From positions 1 to 48,868 of the forward strand of contig DGLB01000077.1 of assembly GCA_002387845.1 (NCBI GenBank): a stretch of DNA of 48,868 bases. Reading direction: 5' to 3'. Position 1 is the stretch's first letter, and each line of letters begins with the position of its first letter. A model generated the notes under the pieces. That model saw only the letters and a program-made list of their open reading frames with translations, ran no database searches and had not been told where the DNA came from. This document shows, one piece after another, positions 1 through 8,835 of the stretch. The position numbers were made by a program, and so were the translations under genes. Source of the stretch: Stenotrophomonas maltophilia (GTDB lineage Bacteria; Pseudomonadota; Gammaproteobacteria; Xanthomonadales; Xanthomonadaceae).

Positions 1-552
1 CCCGATGCCGCCATGGTGCCGCCGTGGGAAGCGCCGTCGCGTCCGGCCGCGCCGGCAGCGCGCCCGCAGGGAATCGCCATTGCACCTGCTCCGGTCGCAG
101 CGCCCGCCGCGACCGCTCCTGATCCGGTGGCACCCGCCTCCCTGGCCGGTGCGGGCGCGGCCCTGGATTCAGCCGATGCCTGGCTGCAGCTGGTGGCGCA
201 GAGCGAGCTCAGTGGCCCGTCGCGGCAGCTGGCCGCGCACGCGGCCTTCATCAGTTTTCAACGCGGTGTCTTGAAACTGGCGGTATCGCCCGGATTTGAG
301 TACCTGTGTTCAGACCGCTCGCTGGCGGCCCTGACCGAAGCACTGTCCGGTCCGCTGGGGCTACCCCCGCGGATCGTGATCGAGCACGGCGAGGCCGAAG
401 CCGAAACGCTGCACCAGCGTTCGGACCGCCAGCGCGGCGAACGTCAGCAGGCGGCGGAAGCCGCCTTCATGGCCGACCCCAACGTGCAGGTGCTCATCCA
501 ACAGCACGGCGCGCGGGTAGTGGCCGATTCCATCCGTCCCATTGAAGAGTAA
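1..552 (+). CDS. dnaX: DNA polymerase III subunit gamma/tau, C-terminal part (5' end outside window)
   Basis: The reading frame is open from the first base and ends at 552. It shows an Ala/Pro-rich linker followed by a folded domain of about 120 residues ending RPIEE. This is the organisation of the tau C-terminal region, where the last domain contacts the alpha polymerase subunit. The ATPase part that loads the clamp would lie upstream of the window. The downstream order ybaB then recR is the classic dnaX-ybaB-recR arrangement of gammaproteobacteria, and it supports the call more strongly than the poorly conserved tail does. Only the tail is visible, so a programmed frameshift making gamma cannot be assessed. 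Confidence 0.85.
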   Translation, partial: PDAAMVPPWEAPSRPAAPAARPQGIAIAPAPVAAPAATAPDPVAPASLAGAGAALDSADAWLQLVAQSELSGPSRQLAAHAAFISFQRGVLKLAVSPGFEYLCSDRSLAALTEALSGPLGLPPRIVIEHGEAEAETLHQRSDRQRGERQQAAEAAFMADPNVQVLIQQHGARVVADSIRPIEE

Positions 553-558
553 AGAATC

Positions 559-879
559 ATGCGCGGCAACATCGCCCAACTGATGCAACAGGCCCAGAAG
601 ATGCAGGAAAACCTGCAGAAGGCCCAGGAAGATCTGGCCAAGCTGGAAGTCACCGGCAGCGCCGGCGGCGGCATGGTCAACGTCACCCTGACCGGTGCCA
701 AGGAGTGCCGCAAGGTGCGTATCGACCCGTCCATCCTCAGCGACGCGGAAATGCTTGAAGACCTGGTGGCCGCCGCCTTCAACGATGCCTCCAACAAGAT
801 CGACGCAGAATCCAAGACCCGCATGGGCTCGGCCACGGCCGGCATGCAGCTGCCCCCGGGCATGAAGCTGCCGTTCTAA
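559..879 (+). CDS. ybaB: YbaB/EbfC family nucleoid-associated protein
   Basis: This 106-residue protein starts six bases after the dnaX stop. The N-terminus is a Gln/Lys-rich amphipathic helix (MQQAQKMQENLQ), followed by a short Gly-rich turn and a beta region (VNVTLTGAKECRKVRIDP), the normal layout and length of this family. Members are dimers that bind DNA without strict sequence preference and coat the nucleoid. It lies between dnaX and recR and is probably co-transcribed with both. Confidence 0.95.
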   Translation: MRGNIAQLMQQAQKMQENLQKAQEDLAKLEVTGSAGGGMVNVTLTGAKECRKVRIDPSILSDAEMLEDLVAAAFNDASNKIDAESKTRMGSATAGMQLPPGMKLPF

Positions 880-881
880 CC

Positions 882-1478
882 GTGAGCCTGCCCCTGCTCG
901 AACAGCTGATCGACGCCTTCCGCATCCTGCCGGGGGTTGGCCAGAAGACCGCCCAGCGCATGGCTTACCACGTGCTGGAGCGCGAGCGCGAAGGGGCGCA
1001 GAAGCTGGCTGAGGTGCTGGCCAAGGCGATTGAACGCATTGGCCATTGCGCGCAGTGCCGCGACTTCAGCGAAACCGAGGTGTGCGCGGTATGTGCCAAC
1101 AGCAGCCGCGAGCGCGCGCAGCTGTGCGTGGTGGAATCGCCGGCCGACCGGCTGGCGATTGAAAGTGCCACGGGTTTCCGTGGCGTGTACTACGTGCTGC
1201 AGGGACGGCTGTCGCCGCTGGATGGCATCGGCCCGCGCGAACTGGGGTTGGATGCGCTGGGCACCCGCCTGCAACAGGGCGAGGTGCAGGAGCTGATCAT
1301 CGCCACCAGTGCCACCGTGGAAGGCGAGGCCACCGCACACTATCTGGCGCAGCTGGCCCGGGCGCACAACGTGCGGCCCAGTCGTCTGGCCCAGGGCCTG
1401 CCGCTGGGTGGCGAGCTGGAGTACGTAGACCGCGGCACGCTCTCGCATGCATTCGGTACCCGCACCGAAGCCACGTAA
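882..1478 (+). CDS. recR: Recombination protein RecR
   Basis: The protein has 198 residues and a GTG start two bases after the ybaB stop. An N-terminal helix-hairpin-helix (LPGVGQKTAQRMAYH) is followed by a four-cysteine zinc motif (C56, C59, C68, C71) and a Toprim domain starting near LCVVESPADRLAIE. With RecO it helps load RecA onto SSB-coated single-stranded gaps. Length and domain order are normal. An alternative start inside the gene would remove part of the helix-hairpin-helix, so GTG at 882 is preferred. Confidence 0.96.
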   Translation: MSLPLLEQLIDAFRILPGVGQKTAQRMAYHVLEREREGAQKLAEVLAKAIERIGHCAQCRDFSETEVCAVCANSSRERAQLCVVESPADRLAIESATGFRGVYYVLQGRLSPLDGIGPRELGLDALGTRLQQGEVQELIIATSATVEGEATAHYLAQLARAHNVRPSRLAQGLPLGGELEYVDRGTLSHAFGTRTEAT

Positions 1479-1497
1479 CTCTTTTCATTGGTGACCC

Positions 1498-1857
1498 ATG
1501 ACCCAGGAAACGCTGTTCTCCAAGATCATCCGCCGCGAAATTCCGGCCACCATCGTCTACGAAGATGATGAGGTGCTGGGTTTCAAGGACATCGCACCGC
1601 AGGCTCCGGTGCATGTGTTGTTCATTCCGAAGCACCACATCATTCCCACCCTGGACGACCTGCAGGCCGACCAGGCCCACCTGGTCGGCAAGCTCGCGCT
1701 GGCCGCCGCCGAGTACGCGCGGCGCGAAGGTTTTGCCCAGGATGGCTACCGGATCGTCATGAACTGCCGCGAAGATGCCGGGCAGACCGTGTTCCACATC
1801 CACATGCATCTGCTGGCCGGTGCGCCGTTGGGGCATTTCGGGGCACCCGGGAAGTAA
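1498..1857 (+). CDS. hinT: Histidine triad (HIT) nucleotide-binding protein
   Basis: This 119-residue cytosolic protein has the HIT signature H100-x-H102-x-H104 (HIHMHLLAG) near its C-terminus and an N-terminal F-x-K-I-I-R-R-E-I-P segment typical of the HinT branch. Family members hydrolyse purine nucleoside phosphoramidates such as AMP-lysine. It lies 19 bases after recR and is followed at once by a strong bidirectional terminator, so it probably ends the dnaX-ybaB-recR transcript. Confidence 0.92.
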   Translation: MTQETLFSKIIRREIPATIVYEDDEVLGFKDIAPQAPVHVLFIPKHHIIPTLDDLQADQAHLVGKLALAAAEYARREGFAQDGYRIVMNCREDAGQTVFHIHMHLLAGAPLGHFGAPGK

Positions 1858-1862
1858 CCGCC

Positions 1863-1892
1863 AAAAAAACCGCCCCCAAGGGCGGTTTTTTT
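1863..1892. terminator. Bidirectional rho-independent terminator
   Basis: An A-run, a perfect stem (ACCGCCC / GGGCGGT) with a CCAA-type loop, and a run of seven T. The A-run makes it a terminator for the leftward slp gene (ends at 1909) as well as for hinT. Confidence 0.9.
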
Positions 1893-1908
1893 CATTCAGG
1901 CGAGGCCG

Positions 1909-2433
1909 TTACCACCAGCCCCAGCCGCGGTAGCCCCAGCCCGGACCCCAACCCGGGCCCCACGGCCCGTACGGGTACACCGGCACCACGTCCACCTGGC
2001 GCTGTTCCGGCCACAGGTAGATCACATCCGCTTCCAGCTTGGGCAGCTTGTAGTCGTAGTCGCCGATGCGGGTGTTTTCATAGCCGGCGATCTTGCCGAT
2101 GAAGGTCACATCGCGGCCGGCTTCGAACACCGCCGGGTCGTAGAAACCGGCGCGGCAGGCGACGAAGCGGCCGTCGCTGGCGTCGTTGCTGGTGGTGTTC
2201 GGGCGGCCGGTGCCGTTGAGCGGGCGCGACAGCAGCTGGAAGCAGGTCTGGCCCTGGCCCGGCGTGGTTTCAATGATGCGGCCACCCCAGCGCACCGGCG
2301 TACCCACCTGCTGGGTGGCGACCGAATCGCGCGGGCTGACCACGCTGAAGGTGCCCTGCAGCGGTTTCGGCGCGGTGGCGCAGGCCGACAGCGCCAGCGC
2401 GGCGGCAAGGGGAAGCAGAAGCTTGGTGTTCAT
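1909..2433 (-). CDS. Slp family outer-membrane lipoprotein
   Basis: The 174-residue product has a lipoprotein signal with lipobox LALSAC (Cys18). The body resembles the Slp (starvation lipoprotein) family: an early ...VSPRD... segment, an RWGGRII strand and an FIGKIAGY strand. The last 25 residues are almost only W, G, P and Y. Its ATG overlaps the stop of the upstream transglutaminase gene as ATGA, so it is translationally coupled and is the last gene of the moxR-type operon. The function of Slp proteins is not settled; the call rests on recalled family features. Confidence 0.75.
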   Translation of the reverse strand: MNTKLLLPLAAALALSACATAPKPLQGTFSVVSPRDSVATQQVGTPVRWGGRIIETTPGQGQTCFQLLSRPLNGTGRPNTTSNDASDGRFVACRAGFYDPAVFEAGRDVTFIGKIAGYENTRIGDYDYKLPKLEADVIYLWPEQRQVDVVPVYPYGPWGPGWGPGWGYRGWGWW

Positions 2434-4379
2434 GAGGATGCTCCGGTGGACGGACGATGCCGCTGCAGGTCACGCACAAGTGTAGGGTCGAGCCCAGCGC
2501 CAGCGTAGCGCGCCTGAACGAAACGCTGGCTGAGCGAAAGCAGCGCCGGGTCGGGGCGCTGGTGGTGGACGCGCTGCGCCCAGTCCGTGGCGGTTTCGGC
2601 CGGTTCCCGGGCCAGGCCATGCCGCGCGTAACGCCGGCCTACGCGGTGCCAGGCCCGCAGCAGCGGATCGCGTTCGCGTTCGCCGCGGGCCAGCACCCAT
2701 GCCATCCAGCCTAGCGCAGCGCCTGCGAAGGTCATGAAAATGGCCACCAGCTGCGCCGGCTCCAGCTTGTCGATGCCCAGCGGGCGCAGCAACTGCTGCT
2801 GGCGGGTGGCGTCAAAGCTGAGGACGAGGTCATTCCAGCCCCGGCGCAGGTAATCGGACATCTGCCCCAGCTGGGCCCAACGCCCCTCCAGGGTCACGTC
2901 GGCACCGCCGGCGTTCAAGCGGTCTTCCAGGGTGTCGTAGATGCGTTCCGGAGCCACCGCTGCAGTCGGGTCCACGCGCACCCAGCCGCGCTGCGGCAGC
3001 CACACCTCGGCCCAGGCGTGGGCGTCCATCCGCCGCACCACCCAGTAATCGCCGTAAAGATTGCGCTGGCCGCCGGCAAAGCCGGTGACCACGCGCGCGG
3101 GAATGCCGGCGTTGCGCATCAGCACCACGAACGAGGAACTGAAGTGCTGGCAGAATCCGGCCTGCTGGTCGAACAGGAACTCGTCCACCGCATTCCGGCC
3201 AGGGGGCAGGGTATCCAGCGTGTAGGCAAACCGGGAGCGCACCCATTCCAGAGTGCGATTGACGATGGCCATGTCGTTGTTTCCGGCCTCACGCCGCCAT
3301 TGGCGTGCCAGCGCCGCGGTACGCGGGTTGAGGTCGGGGGGCAGCGCCAGCAGCTGCCGGCGTTGCCGCTCGCTCAGCGGCTGCACATAGCGTTCGGCGG
3401 GCGAGGACTGCAGGTGCCAGCGGGTCAGCGCGGCCAGTGGAGCGTCGCTGCGCAGGCTGTAGTTCGCATCCAGGCGGGTGCCCGCCGGGGCCTGCAGCGG
3501 CAGGTCCAGCGCCACCAGCTGGCGGCGATCGGTGGGCTCGTAGTCAATGCGGTAGTCCCAGCGCGGTGCGCTGCGGGTGACCGTCGGCGGCTCGGCATAC
3601 TCAGCCTGGCGGTCCTGCTCCCACACCTTGCCGTCGAACCGGGTCAGCACCGGGCCGCGCCAGTAGCGCTGCTCGGGAGCCGGTACCGTGCCGGTGAAGG
3701 TCACGCGCATGGCGGGCGCGTCGTCGGCCATCAAATCCAGCCATTCGCCCGGCTCCATCTTGTCCGACAGGCCGGGCTTGCCTACCGCGCGGTCTGGCAG
3801 GCCCCACAGGGGCTCGCTCAGGCGCGGGAACAGCCAGAACCCGATCAGTGCCAACGGCAGTCCCAGTGCAACCAGGCGCCCCACGCCGAGCAGTTGCCCA
3901 CCCAGTGCCGGGCTGGCCGCTTCACCTTCGGCCTGGGCCAGCCGCTGCAGGGTGACCAGCGCGCTGAGTGCGGCCAGTACCGCCAGCACCAGGGTGGTCG
4001 GGCCCTGGTCCAGCAGGAACGCGGAGAACGGCGCGAACAGCGCAAACCCCAGCAGGCTGCGCGCGTCGCGCAGCGTGCGCAGCTCGCTGGACTTCAGCGC
4101 CAGCATTGCCGCCAGCAATGCACAACCGGTATCGCGGCCCGGACGCGCGCCCATCTGCCAGTAGATGGCGGCCAGCATGCCCAGCACCAGCAGCAGGCGC
4201 ACCGGTCCGGGCAGCACGCGCTGGCCGGCCAGCAAGGCGGTGATCAGCGCCACCGCAGCGAATACCGCAGCCAGCAGCGGGGGCAGCAGCAACAGCAGTG
4301 GCAACAGCGAAAGCGCCGCGCTGATCAGGGTCCAGCGGCGTGCGTCGGCGGTCAGAATGTGGGAAGCGCGCTCAGTCAT
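2430..4379 (-). CDS. tgpA: TgpA-like transmembrane transglutaminase (DUF3488 plus transglutaminase domain)
   Basis: This 649-residue protein has an N-terminal membrane block of about six hydrophobic segments (residues 18-185), a periplasmic domain, and a transglutaminase-like core with the papain-type triad Cys410 (QAGFCQHF), His454 (DAHAWAEVW) and Asp470 (RVDP). One further TM segment lies near residue 550, followed by a cytoplasmic tail. Pseudomonas TgpA has this architecture and is reported essential there; its substrate is unclear. The start overlaps the end of the DUF58 gene by eight bases. The moxR / DUF58 / transglutaminase order is a recurrent operon. Confidence 0.9.
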   Translation of the reverse strand: MTERASHILTADARRWTLISAALSLLPLLLLLPPLLAAVFAAVALITALLAGQRVLPGPVRLLLVLGMLAAIYWQMGARPGRDTGCALLAAMLALKSSELRTLRDARSLLGFALFAPFSAFLLDQGPTTLVLAVLAALSALVTLQRLAQAEGEAASPALGGQLLGVGRLVALGLPLALIGFWLFPRLSEPLWGLPDRAVGKPGLSDKMEPGEWLDLMADDAPAMRVTFTGTVPAPEQRYWRGPVLTRFDGKVWEQDRQAEYAEPPTVTRSAPRWDYRIDYEPTDRRQLVALDLPLQAPAGTRLDANYSLRSDAPLAALTRWHLQSSPAERYVQPLSERQRRQLLALPPDLNPRTAALARQWRREAGNNDMAIVNRTLEWVRSRFAYTLDTLPPGRNAVDEFLFDQQAGFCQHFSSSFVVLMRNAGIPARVVTGFAGGQRNLYGDYWVVRRMDAHAWAEVWLPQRGWVRVDPTAAVAPERIYDTLEDRLNAGGADVTLEGRWAQLGQMSDYLRRGWNDLVLSFDATRQQQLLRPLGIDKLEPAQLVAIFMTFAGAALGWMAWVLARGERERDPLLRAWHRVGRRYARHGLAREPAETATDWAQRVHHQRPDPALLSLSQRFVQARYAGAGLDPTLVRDLQRHRPSTGASS

Positions 4380-5322
4380 GGGGCATAAGCGCCAGTGCGC
4401 GTTGGCAAAGATGGTGATGGCTGCTGCCCTGGCCCGGGCCCAGCACCGGCTGGCCGGGCAGCTTCAGCGTGTAGCGACGGCCTTCGCGTTCGGCCAGGTC
4501 AACCCAGCGCGCCAGCCGCGCAATGCGCATCTCGGTAGGCAGCGACCTCAACTGCCACCAGTCCAGCAGCACATCCACGCCTACCGGTTTTTCATACTCG
4601 CGCACCAGCAACGTGTCGCGCCGCGCCGAATGCTTCCAGGCAATGCTGCGCTGGGGGTCGCCGGCGCGATAAGGGCGCAGCTGGTGCAGTTCTTCGCCGC
4701 TGGCGTGCACACGGGTGTGCAGCGGATCGCCGGCACCGTCGGGCAGGGCAGGGGCGTGCAGTTCGGGTGTGGCATACACCAGCAACGGGGTATCCGGCCA
4801 CACCCAGGCCCATGCCCGCACCAGCCCCAGCGGCTGCGTGGTGGAAATACGGATGCGCTGCAGGTCCAGCCAGCCCCGCTGCTCGGTGGGCAGGTCCAGA
4901 TCCACTTCCACCTGGTCGCTGTCCAGCAGGTGTCCGTAGGCCGACGCCTCGGCGTGCTGCAGCAGCAGCCCGCGACGAGGGCGCGTGTCGTTGCGCGAAA
5001 GACTCACGCGCAGGCGCAGCGGCGTGCCCGCCACCACCGGCTCGGCCGAAATCGCGTCGATACGCAGCCCGGAAAGCTGCAGGTGCGCAGCGAACATGCT
5101 GGCCACCGCCACCGTGGTCAACAGCAGGGCCAGCAGCAGCGCCGGGTTGTTGTTGTAGTTCAGCGCGCCCAGCAGCATGGCCATCAGCAGCACCGTGACG
5201 AACAGCCCGAAACGCGTGGGCAGTACATAGATGCGGCGACGGTGCAGCCGCTGCGGCAGGGTTTCCTGCCGCCGTGGCCGTGCCAGCTTCTGGATGATGC
5301 GGTCTCCCCAGCCGCGCTGCAT
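4372..5322 (-). CDS. DUF58 domain-containing protein
   Basis: I place the start at the ATG at 5322, giving 316 residues beginning MQRGWGDRIIQK. A longer open frame runs up to 5598, but it overlaps moxR and encodes Cys/Trp/Arg-rich residues typical of an out-of-frame reading. Two adjacent TM segments (about residues 35-75) are followed by the DUF58 core, including the YRAGDPQRSIAWKHSARRD motif that marks this vWA-like family. It starts one base after the moxR stop. DUF58 proteins are encoded with MoxR ATPases and membrane transglutaminases, and the set is thought to assemble or modify envelope components. Confidence 0.9.
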   Translation of the reverse strand: MQRGWGDRIIQKLARPRRQETLPQRLHRRRIYVLPTRFGLFVTVLLMAMLLGALNYNNNPALLLALLLTTVAVASMFAAHLQLSGLRIDAISAEPVVAGTPLRLRVSLSRNDTRPRRGLLLQHAEASAYGHLLDSDQVEVDLDLPTEQRGWLDLQRIRISTTQPLGLVRAWAWVWPDTPLLVYATPELHAPALPDGAGDPLHTRVHASGEELHQLRPYRAGDPQRSIAWKHSARRDTLLVREYEKPVGVDVLLDWWQLRSLPTEMRIARLARWVDLAEREGRRYTLKLPGQPVLGPGQGSSHHHLCQRALALMPHD

Positions 5323-5323
5323 G

Positions 5324-6277
5324 TCAGTCCACCGGAACCGTCTGCAGGATTGCGCGGGCCAGTGCCGGCCCGTTGCCCGCTTCGGCTTCCGGCACCAGCC
5401 GGTGCCCGGCCACGGCGACGAACAGGGTCTGCACGTCTTCCGGCACCACATGGGTGCGGCCCAGCAGCAGTGCATGTGCTTTGGCCGCGCGCAGCAGTGC
5501 CAGCCCCGCGCGCGGCGACAGTCCCACGCGCACGCCGGTGTGCTGGCGGCTGCGCGCCAGCAGTGCCTGCACGTAGGTAATGAGTGCTTCGCTGGCATGC
5601 ACCTGGCCGACGGCCTCGCGCAACGTGCGCACCTGCGCTTCGGTGAGCGCGGCGGTGGTCTGCGCGATCAGGTGGCGGCGGTCGGTGCCGCGCAGCAGTT
5701 CGCGTTCCGATTCCGGGTTCGGGTAACCCAGCGCCAGCCGCAGCAGGAAGCGGTCCAGCTGCGAATCGGGCAGCGGGAACGTACCGGAAAGATCCACCGG
5801 GTTCTGCGTGGCGATCACGAAGAACGGGTCGGGCAGGGCATGGGTGACCCCGTCCAGGGTGACCTGCTGTTCGGCCATCGCCTCCAGCAGTGCGCTCTGC
5901 GTGCGCGGCGGCGCGCGGTTGATTTCATCGGCCAGCAGCACGTTGGTGAACACCGGGCCGGGGTGGAACTGGAACTGGCGGCTGGCGGCTTCGTACACCG
6001 AAACGCCCAGCACATCGGCCGGCAGCAGGTCGGAGGTGAACTGCACGCGCTGGAAGCCCAGTCCCAGGCTGGACGCCATCGCGTGGGCCAGGGTGGTCTT
6101 GCCCAGGCCGGGCAGGTCCTCGATCAGCAGGTGGCCACCGGACAGCAGGGCCACGAAGGCCAGCCGCACCTCATGGGATTTGCCAAGCACCAGGCCGTTG
6201 ACCTGGTCCTGCGCGTTGCGAAGAGCCTGTCGCACTACATCGGTTAGCATGGCGGGCACGTGGGGCGAAGATTCCAT
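5324..6277 (-). CDS. moxR: MoxR family AAA+ ATPase
   Basis: The 317-residue protein has Walker A at residues 52-62 (IEDLPGLGKTT), Walker B in LLADEINRAPPRTQ, sensor 1 in FVIATQNP, and the downstream lid domain typical of MoxR chaperone-like ATPases. It is the first gene of the leftward operon with DUF58, TgpA-like and Slp genes. It is divergent from the glycosyltransferase gene across a 40-bp gap, which must hold both promoters. Confidence 0.93.
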   Translation of the reverse strand: MESSPHVPAMLTDVVRQALRNAQDQVNGLVLGKSHEVRLAFVALLSGGHLLIEDLPGLGKTTLAHAMASSLGLGFQRVQFTSDLLPADVLGVSVYEAASRQFQFHPGPVFTNVLLADEINRAPPRTQSALLEAMAEQQVTLDGVTHALPDPFFVIATQNPVDLSGTFPLPDSQLDRFLLRLALGYPNPESERELLRGTDRRHLIAQTTAALTEAQVRTLREAVGQVHASEALITYVQALLARSRQHTGVRVGLSPRAGLALLRAAKAHALLLGRTHVVPEDVQTLFVAVAGHRLVPEAEAGNGPALARAILQTVPVD

Positions 6278-6317
6278 GTTCGTCTCGTGTCGTCGATCCT
6301 TTCGATTCTATAGGCCA

Positions 6318-8153
6318 ATGCAGGGCGAACAACGCGCACGTACCATCTTTTTGACGTTGTGGACGTTGATCACCGCCGTAAAGCTGGTGATTGCAGCGCG
6401 TCTGCCCCTGTTTGTGGACGAAGCGTTCTACTGGCAGGAAGGTCAGCACCTGGCCATGGCCTACTCGGACCTGCCCGGGTTGACCGCCTGGCTCACCCGC
6501 CTGGGTGTCGAACTGGGGGGTGCACATGTGCTGGCGGTGCGGCTGCCGTTCCTGGCCATTGGCGCGGTGCTGCCGTGGATGGTCTCGCGCATTGCCACGC
6601 GCTGGTTCGGGGCGGTGGCGGGGTGGCAGGCGGGCAGCCTGACCTTGTTGATGCCCCTTTCGGCCACGCTGGGCATGCTGGCCGTGCCCGATGTGCCGAT
6701 GGCGTTGGCCGCCGTGCTGTGCCTGGATGCCGGTGCACGCCTGCTGCGCAGCGTGGATGCGGCTGCCGCGATGAAGCTGGCGCTGGGCCTGATGATCGGT
6801 GCCCTCAGCCACTATCGTTTCATCGGGGTGATCGGGGTTGGCCTGATCGCGCTGCTGGTGTTGCCACAGGGGCGGCGCATGCTGCGCGATCCGCGCGTGT
6901 GGGTGGCGCTGGCGATGGGCGTGCTGGCCTGGTTGCCGCTGCTGGCGTGGAATGCCGACAACCATGATGCCGGGCTCAAGTTCCAGGTAGTCGAACGCCA
7001 CCCGTGGAACTTCCAGTGGAGCGGGCTGTGGTTCCTGGTGATCCAGCCGGTGCTGGTGACGCCCATCCTGTGCGTGGCGATGTGGAAGGTGGCGTTGGCC
7101 GGTACCCGTTCCGGCGGCGGCGCGCGTGCACAGTGGCGTTACTTCGGCCTGGTCGGCGCGGTGTCCACCGTGGCGATCTTCGTGCTGGGTTTCTTCACCG
7201 ACGTGGAGCGGATCAGCTTCCACTGGCCGCTGCCGGGCTATCTGGCGTTGCTGGTGGCGGTGCCGGTGGTGCTCAACGGCTGGCCGCGCTGGCTGCGCCG
7301 GACCGGCTGGTGGCTGGCCGGGGGCGGGCTGGCCCTGGCCTTCGGGTACTACCTGATGGCGTCGACGCCCGCGCTGCGTGAGCAGCTTGCCGGCGACAAG
7401 TACTACCCGCGCAACTTTGCCGGCTGGCAGCCGCTGGCCGACGTGGTCCGCGAGGAACTGCGGCAGATGCCGGAAGGCACCCGCGTGCTGGCCGGCAACT
7501 TCAAGGTCGGTGCCGAGCTGGGCTTCCAGTTGCGTGATCCGCGCATTGACGTGCTGCCGCACCCGCTCAACGACAAACATGGCCGCACGGCGCAGCTGGT
7601 CGAGTGGGGCCTGCTGCATCAGGGCGAGCGCGGCACGCCGCTGCTGCTGGTGCTGTCGCCCAGTGACCAGCGCTATCGCGAACTGCTGGAGCGTTACCAC
7701 CAGGTGTGCGAGCAGGTCGGTCCGCTGCCGCCGCCGCGCGTGGTCAGCCAGGACCACGGCTACCAGCGCTTCCTGCTGTTCCGCCTGCCGGCGCAGCGTG
7801 CTGAAGGGCCGTGCGTGACCCCGGCGATGGCCTGGATGGACACGCCGCAGTTCGGTGCACAGGTGCAGGGCACGGTGGAAGTGCGCGGCTGGGCATTCAA
7901 GGACGGGGTGGGGCTCTCGAATGTCGAACTGCTGGTGGACGGAAAGCCTGCAGGCACGGTGACCTATGGTCGTCCGTATGACATCACCGGGTTCTGGAAG
8001 ATCTCCAGCGACCCCCAGCACCCGGATGTCGGCTTCGATGCACAGCTGGATACGTCCGGGTTGGCCCCCGGCAAGCACTGGCTGGGGCTGCGCCTGCACG
8101 GCAACGATGGCAGCGTGGAAACCTGGCAGGAGCAGGCGGTGATCGTGCGGTGA
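6318..8153 (+). CDS. ArnT/PMT-type (GT39) polytopic glycosyltransferase
   Basis: I chose ATG 6318 (611 residues, MQGEQRARTIF); the frame is open further upstream but that part overlaps moxR antisense. The N-terminus has one TM segment followed by PLFVDEAFYWQEGQHLAMAY, the acidic first periplasmic loop (Asp-Glu) that binds the lipid-linked sugar in GT39 enzymes. About ten hydrophobic segments run to residue 345, followed by a soluble periplasmic part. The last 100 residues form a beta-rich module (VEVRGWAFKDGVGLSNVELLVDG) like an Ig-type domain. Acceptor and sugar cannot be predicted. Confidence 0.8.
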   Translation: MQGEQRARTIFLTLWTLITAVKLVIAARLPLFVDEAFYWQEGQHLAMAYSDLPGLTAWLTRLGVELGGAHVLAVRLPFLAIGAVLPWMVSRIATRWFGAVAGWQAGSLTLLMPLSATLGMLAVPDVPMALAAVLCLDAGARLLRSVDAAAAMKLALGLMIGALSHYRFIGVIGVGLIALLVLPQGRRMLRDPRVWVALAMGVLAWLPLLAWNADNHDAGLKFQVVERHPWNFQWSGLWFLVIQPVLVTPILCVAMWKVALAGTRSGGGARAQWRYFGLVGAVSTVAIFVLGFFTDVERISFHWPLPGYLALLVAVPVVLNGWPRWLRRTGWWLAGGGLALAFGYYLMASTPALREQLAGDKYYPRNFAGWQPLADVVREELRQMPEGTRVLAGNFKVGAELGFQLRDPRIDVLPHPLNDKHGRTAQLVEWGLLHQGERGTPLLLVLSPSDQRYRELLERYHQVCEQVGPLPPPRVVSQDHGYQRFLLFRLPAQRAEGPCVTPAMAWMDTPQFGAQVQGTVEVRGWAFKDGVGLSNVELLVDGKPAGTVTYGRPYDITGFWKISSDPQHPDVGFDAQLDTSGLAPGKHWLGLRLHGNDGSVETWQEQAVIVR

Positions 8154-8183
8154 GGCACCGCCTGGGCCGGCACCGTCCGCCGA

Positions 8184-8756
8184 TCAGGGCAGCCGATATC
8201 CCGCTTCGCGCAACAACCGCGCCACCGCGATCAACGGCAACCCGATCAACGCGGTCGGGTCGGAATTATCAATGGCCTCGAACAACGTGATCCCCAGCCC
8301 CTCGCACTTGAAGCTGCCCGCACAGTCCAGCGGCATCTCGGCCGCGACATAGCGGGCAATCTCATCAGGCTGCAGGACGCGGAACCGCACCGTGGTCACA
8401 TCGCAGGCCTCCAGCACCCGGCCGTCATGCTGCAGGCTTACCGCCGTGTGGAAGGCCACTGCCTGCCCGGACATCGCCGCCAGCTGGGCCTGGGCGGCCT
8501 CCACCGTGCCGGGTTTACCCAGCGGGCCCCCGTTCAGCTCGGCCACCTGGTCGGACCCGATCACCCAGTGGCGGGGGTGGCGCGCCGCCACCTCGGCCGC
8601 CTTGGCCCGGGCCAGGCGCACCGCCAGGGCGGCCGGGGCTTCACCCGGGGCAGGGGTCTCGTCCACGTCCGGGCGCGCCGTTTCCAGGGGCAGGCCCAGG
8701 CGTTCCAGCAGTTCACGGCGGTAGCGGGAGGTGGAGGCAAGCAGCAGCGGGTTCAT
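8184..8756 (-). CDS. yceF: Maf family nucleotide pyrophosphatase, YceF type
   Basis: The 190-residue protein starts with LLLASTSRYRRELLERLG, the Maf nucleotide-binding motif, and continues with DVDETP and VIGSDQVAELNG. The SDQV motif with the neighbouring yceD-rpmF genes indicates the YceF branch, known to hydrolyse 7-methyl-GTP, rather than the dTTP/UTP branch (YhdE). It is transcribed away from yceD, as in many gammaproteobacteria. Branch assignment rests on context and the motif. Confidence 0.9.
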   Translation of the reverse strand: MNPLLLASTSRYRRELLERLGLPLETARPDVDETPAPGEAPAALAVRLARAKAAEVAARHPRHWVIGSDQVAELNGGPLGKPGTVEAAQAQLAAMSGQAVAFHTAVSLQHDGRVLEACDVTTVRFRVLQPDEIARYVAAEMPLDCAGSFKCEGLGITLFEAIDNSDPTALIGLPLIAVARLLREAGYRLP

Positions 8757-8835
8757 GCGATAATCCTATCCCACGCGGGCCCGGCAGCCCGGGCATTTGA
8801 CAACCGCCATCGCGGTCCTTAACATTCAGCGGCTT

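Noticed and set aside
3018..5580. Long plus-strand frames opposite the transglutaminase and DUF58 genes
   Set aside because: Low-complexity Gln/Arg/Ala content, no ribosome sites, and clear conserved domains on the other strand.
5323..5598. N-terminal extension of the DUF58 protein
   Set aside because: Overlaps moxR in another frame and is rich in Cys, Trp and Arg; ATG 5322 directly after the moxR stop is the natural start.
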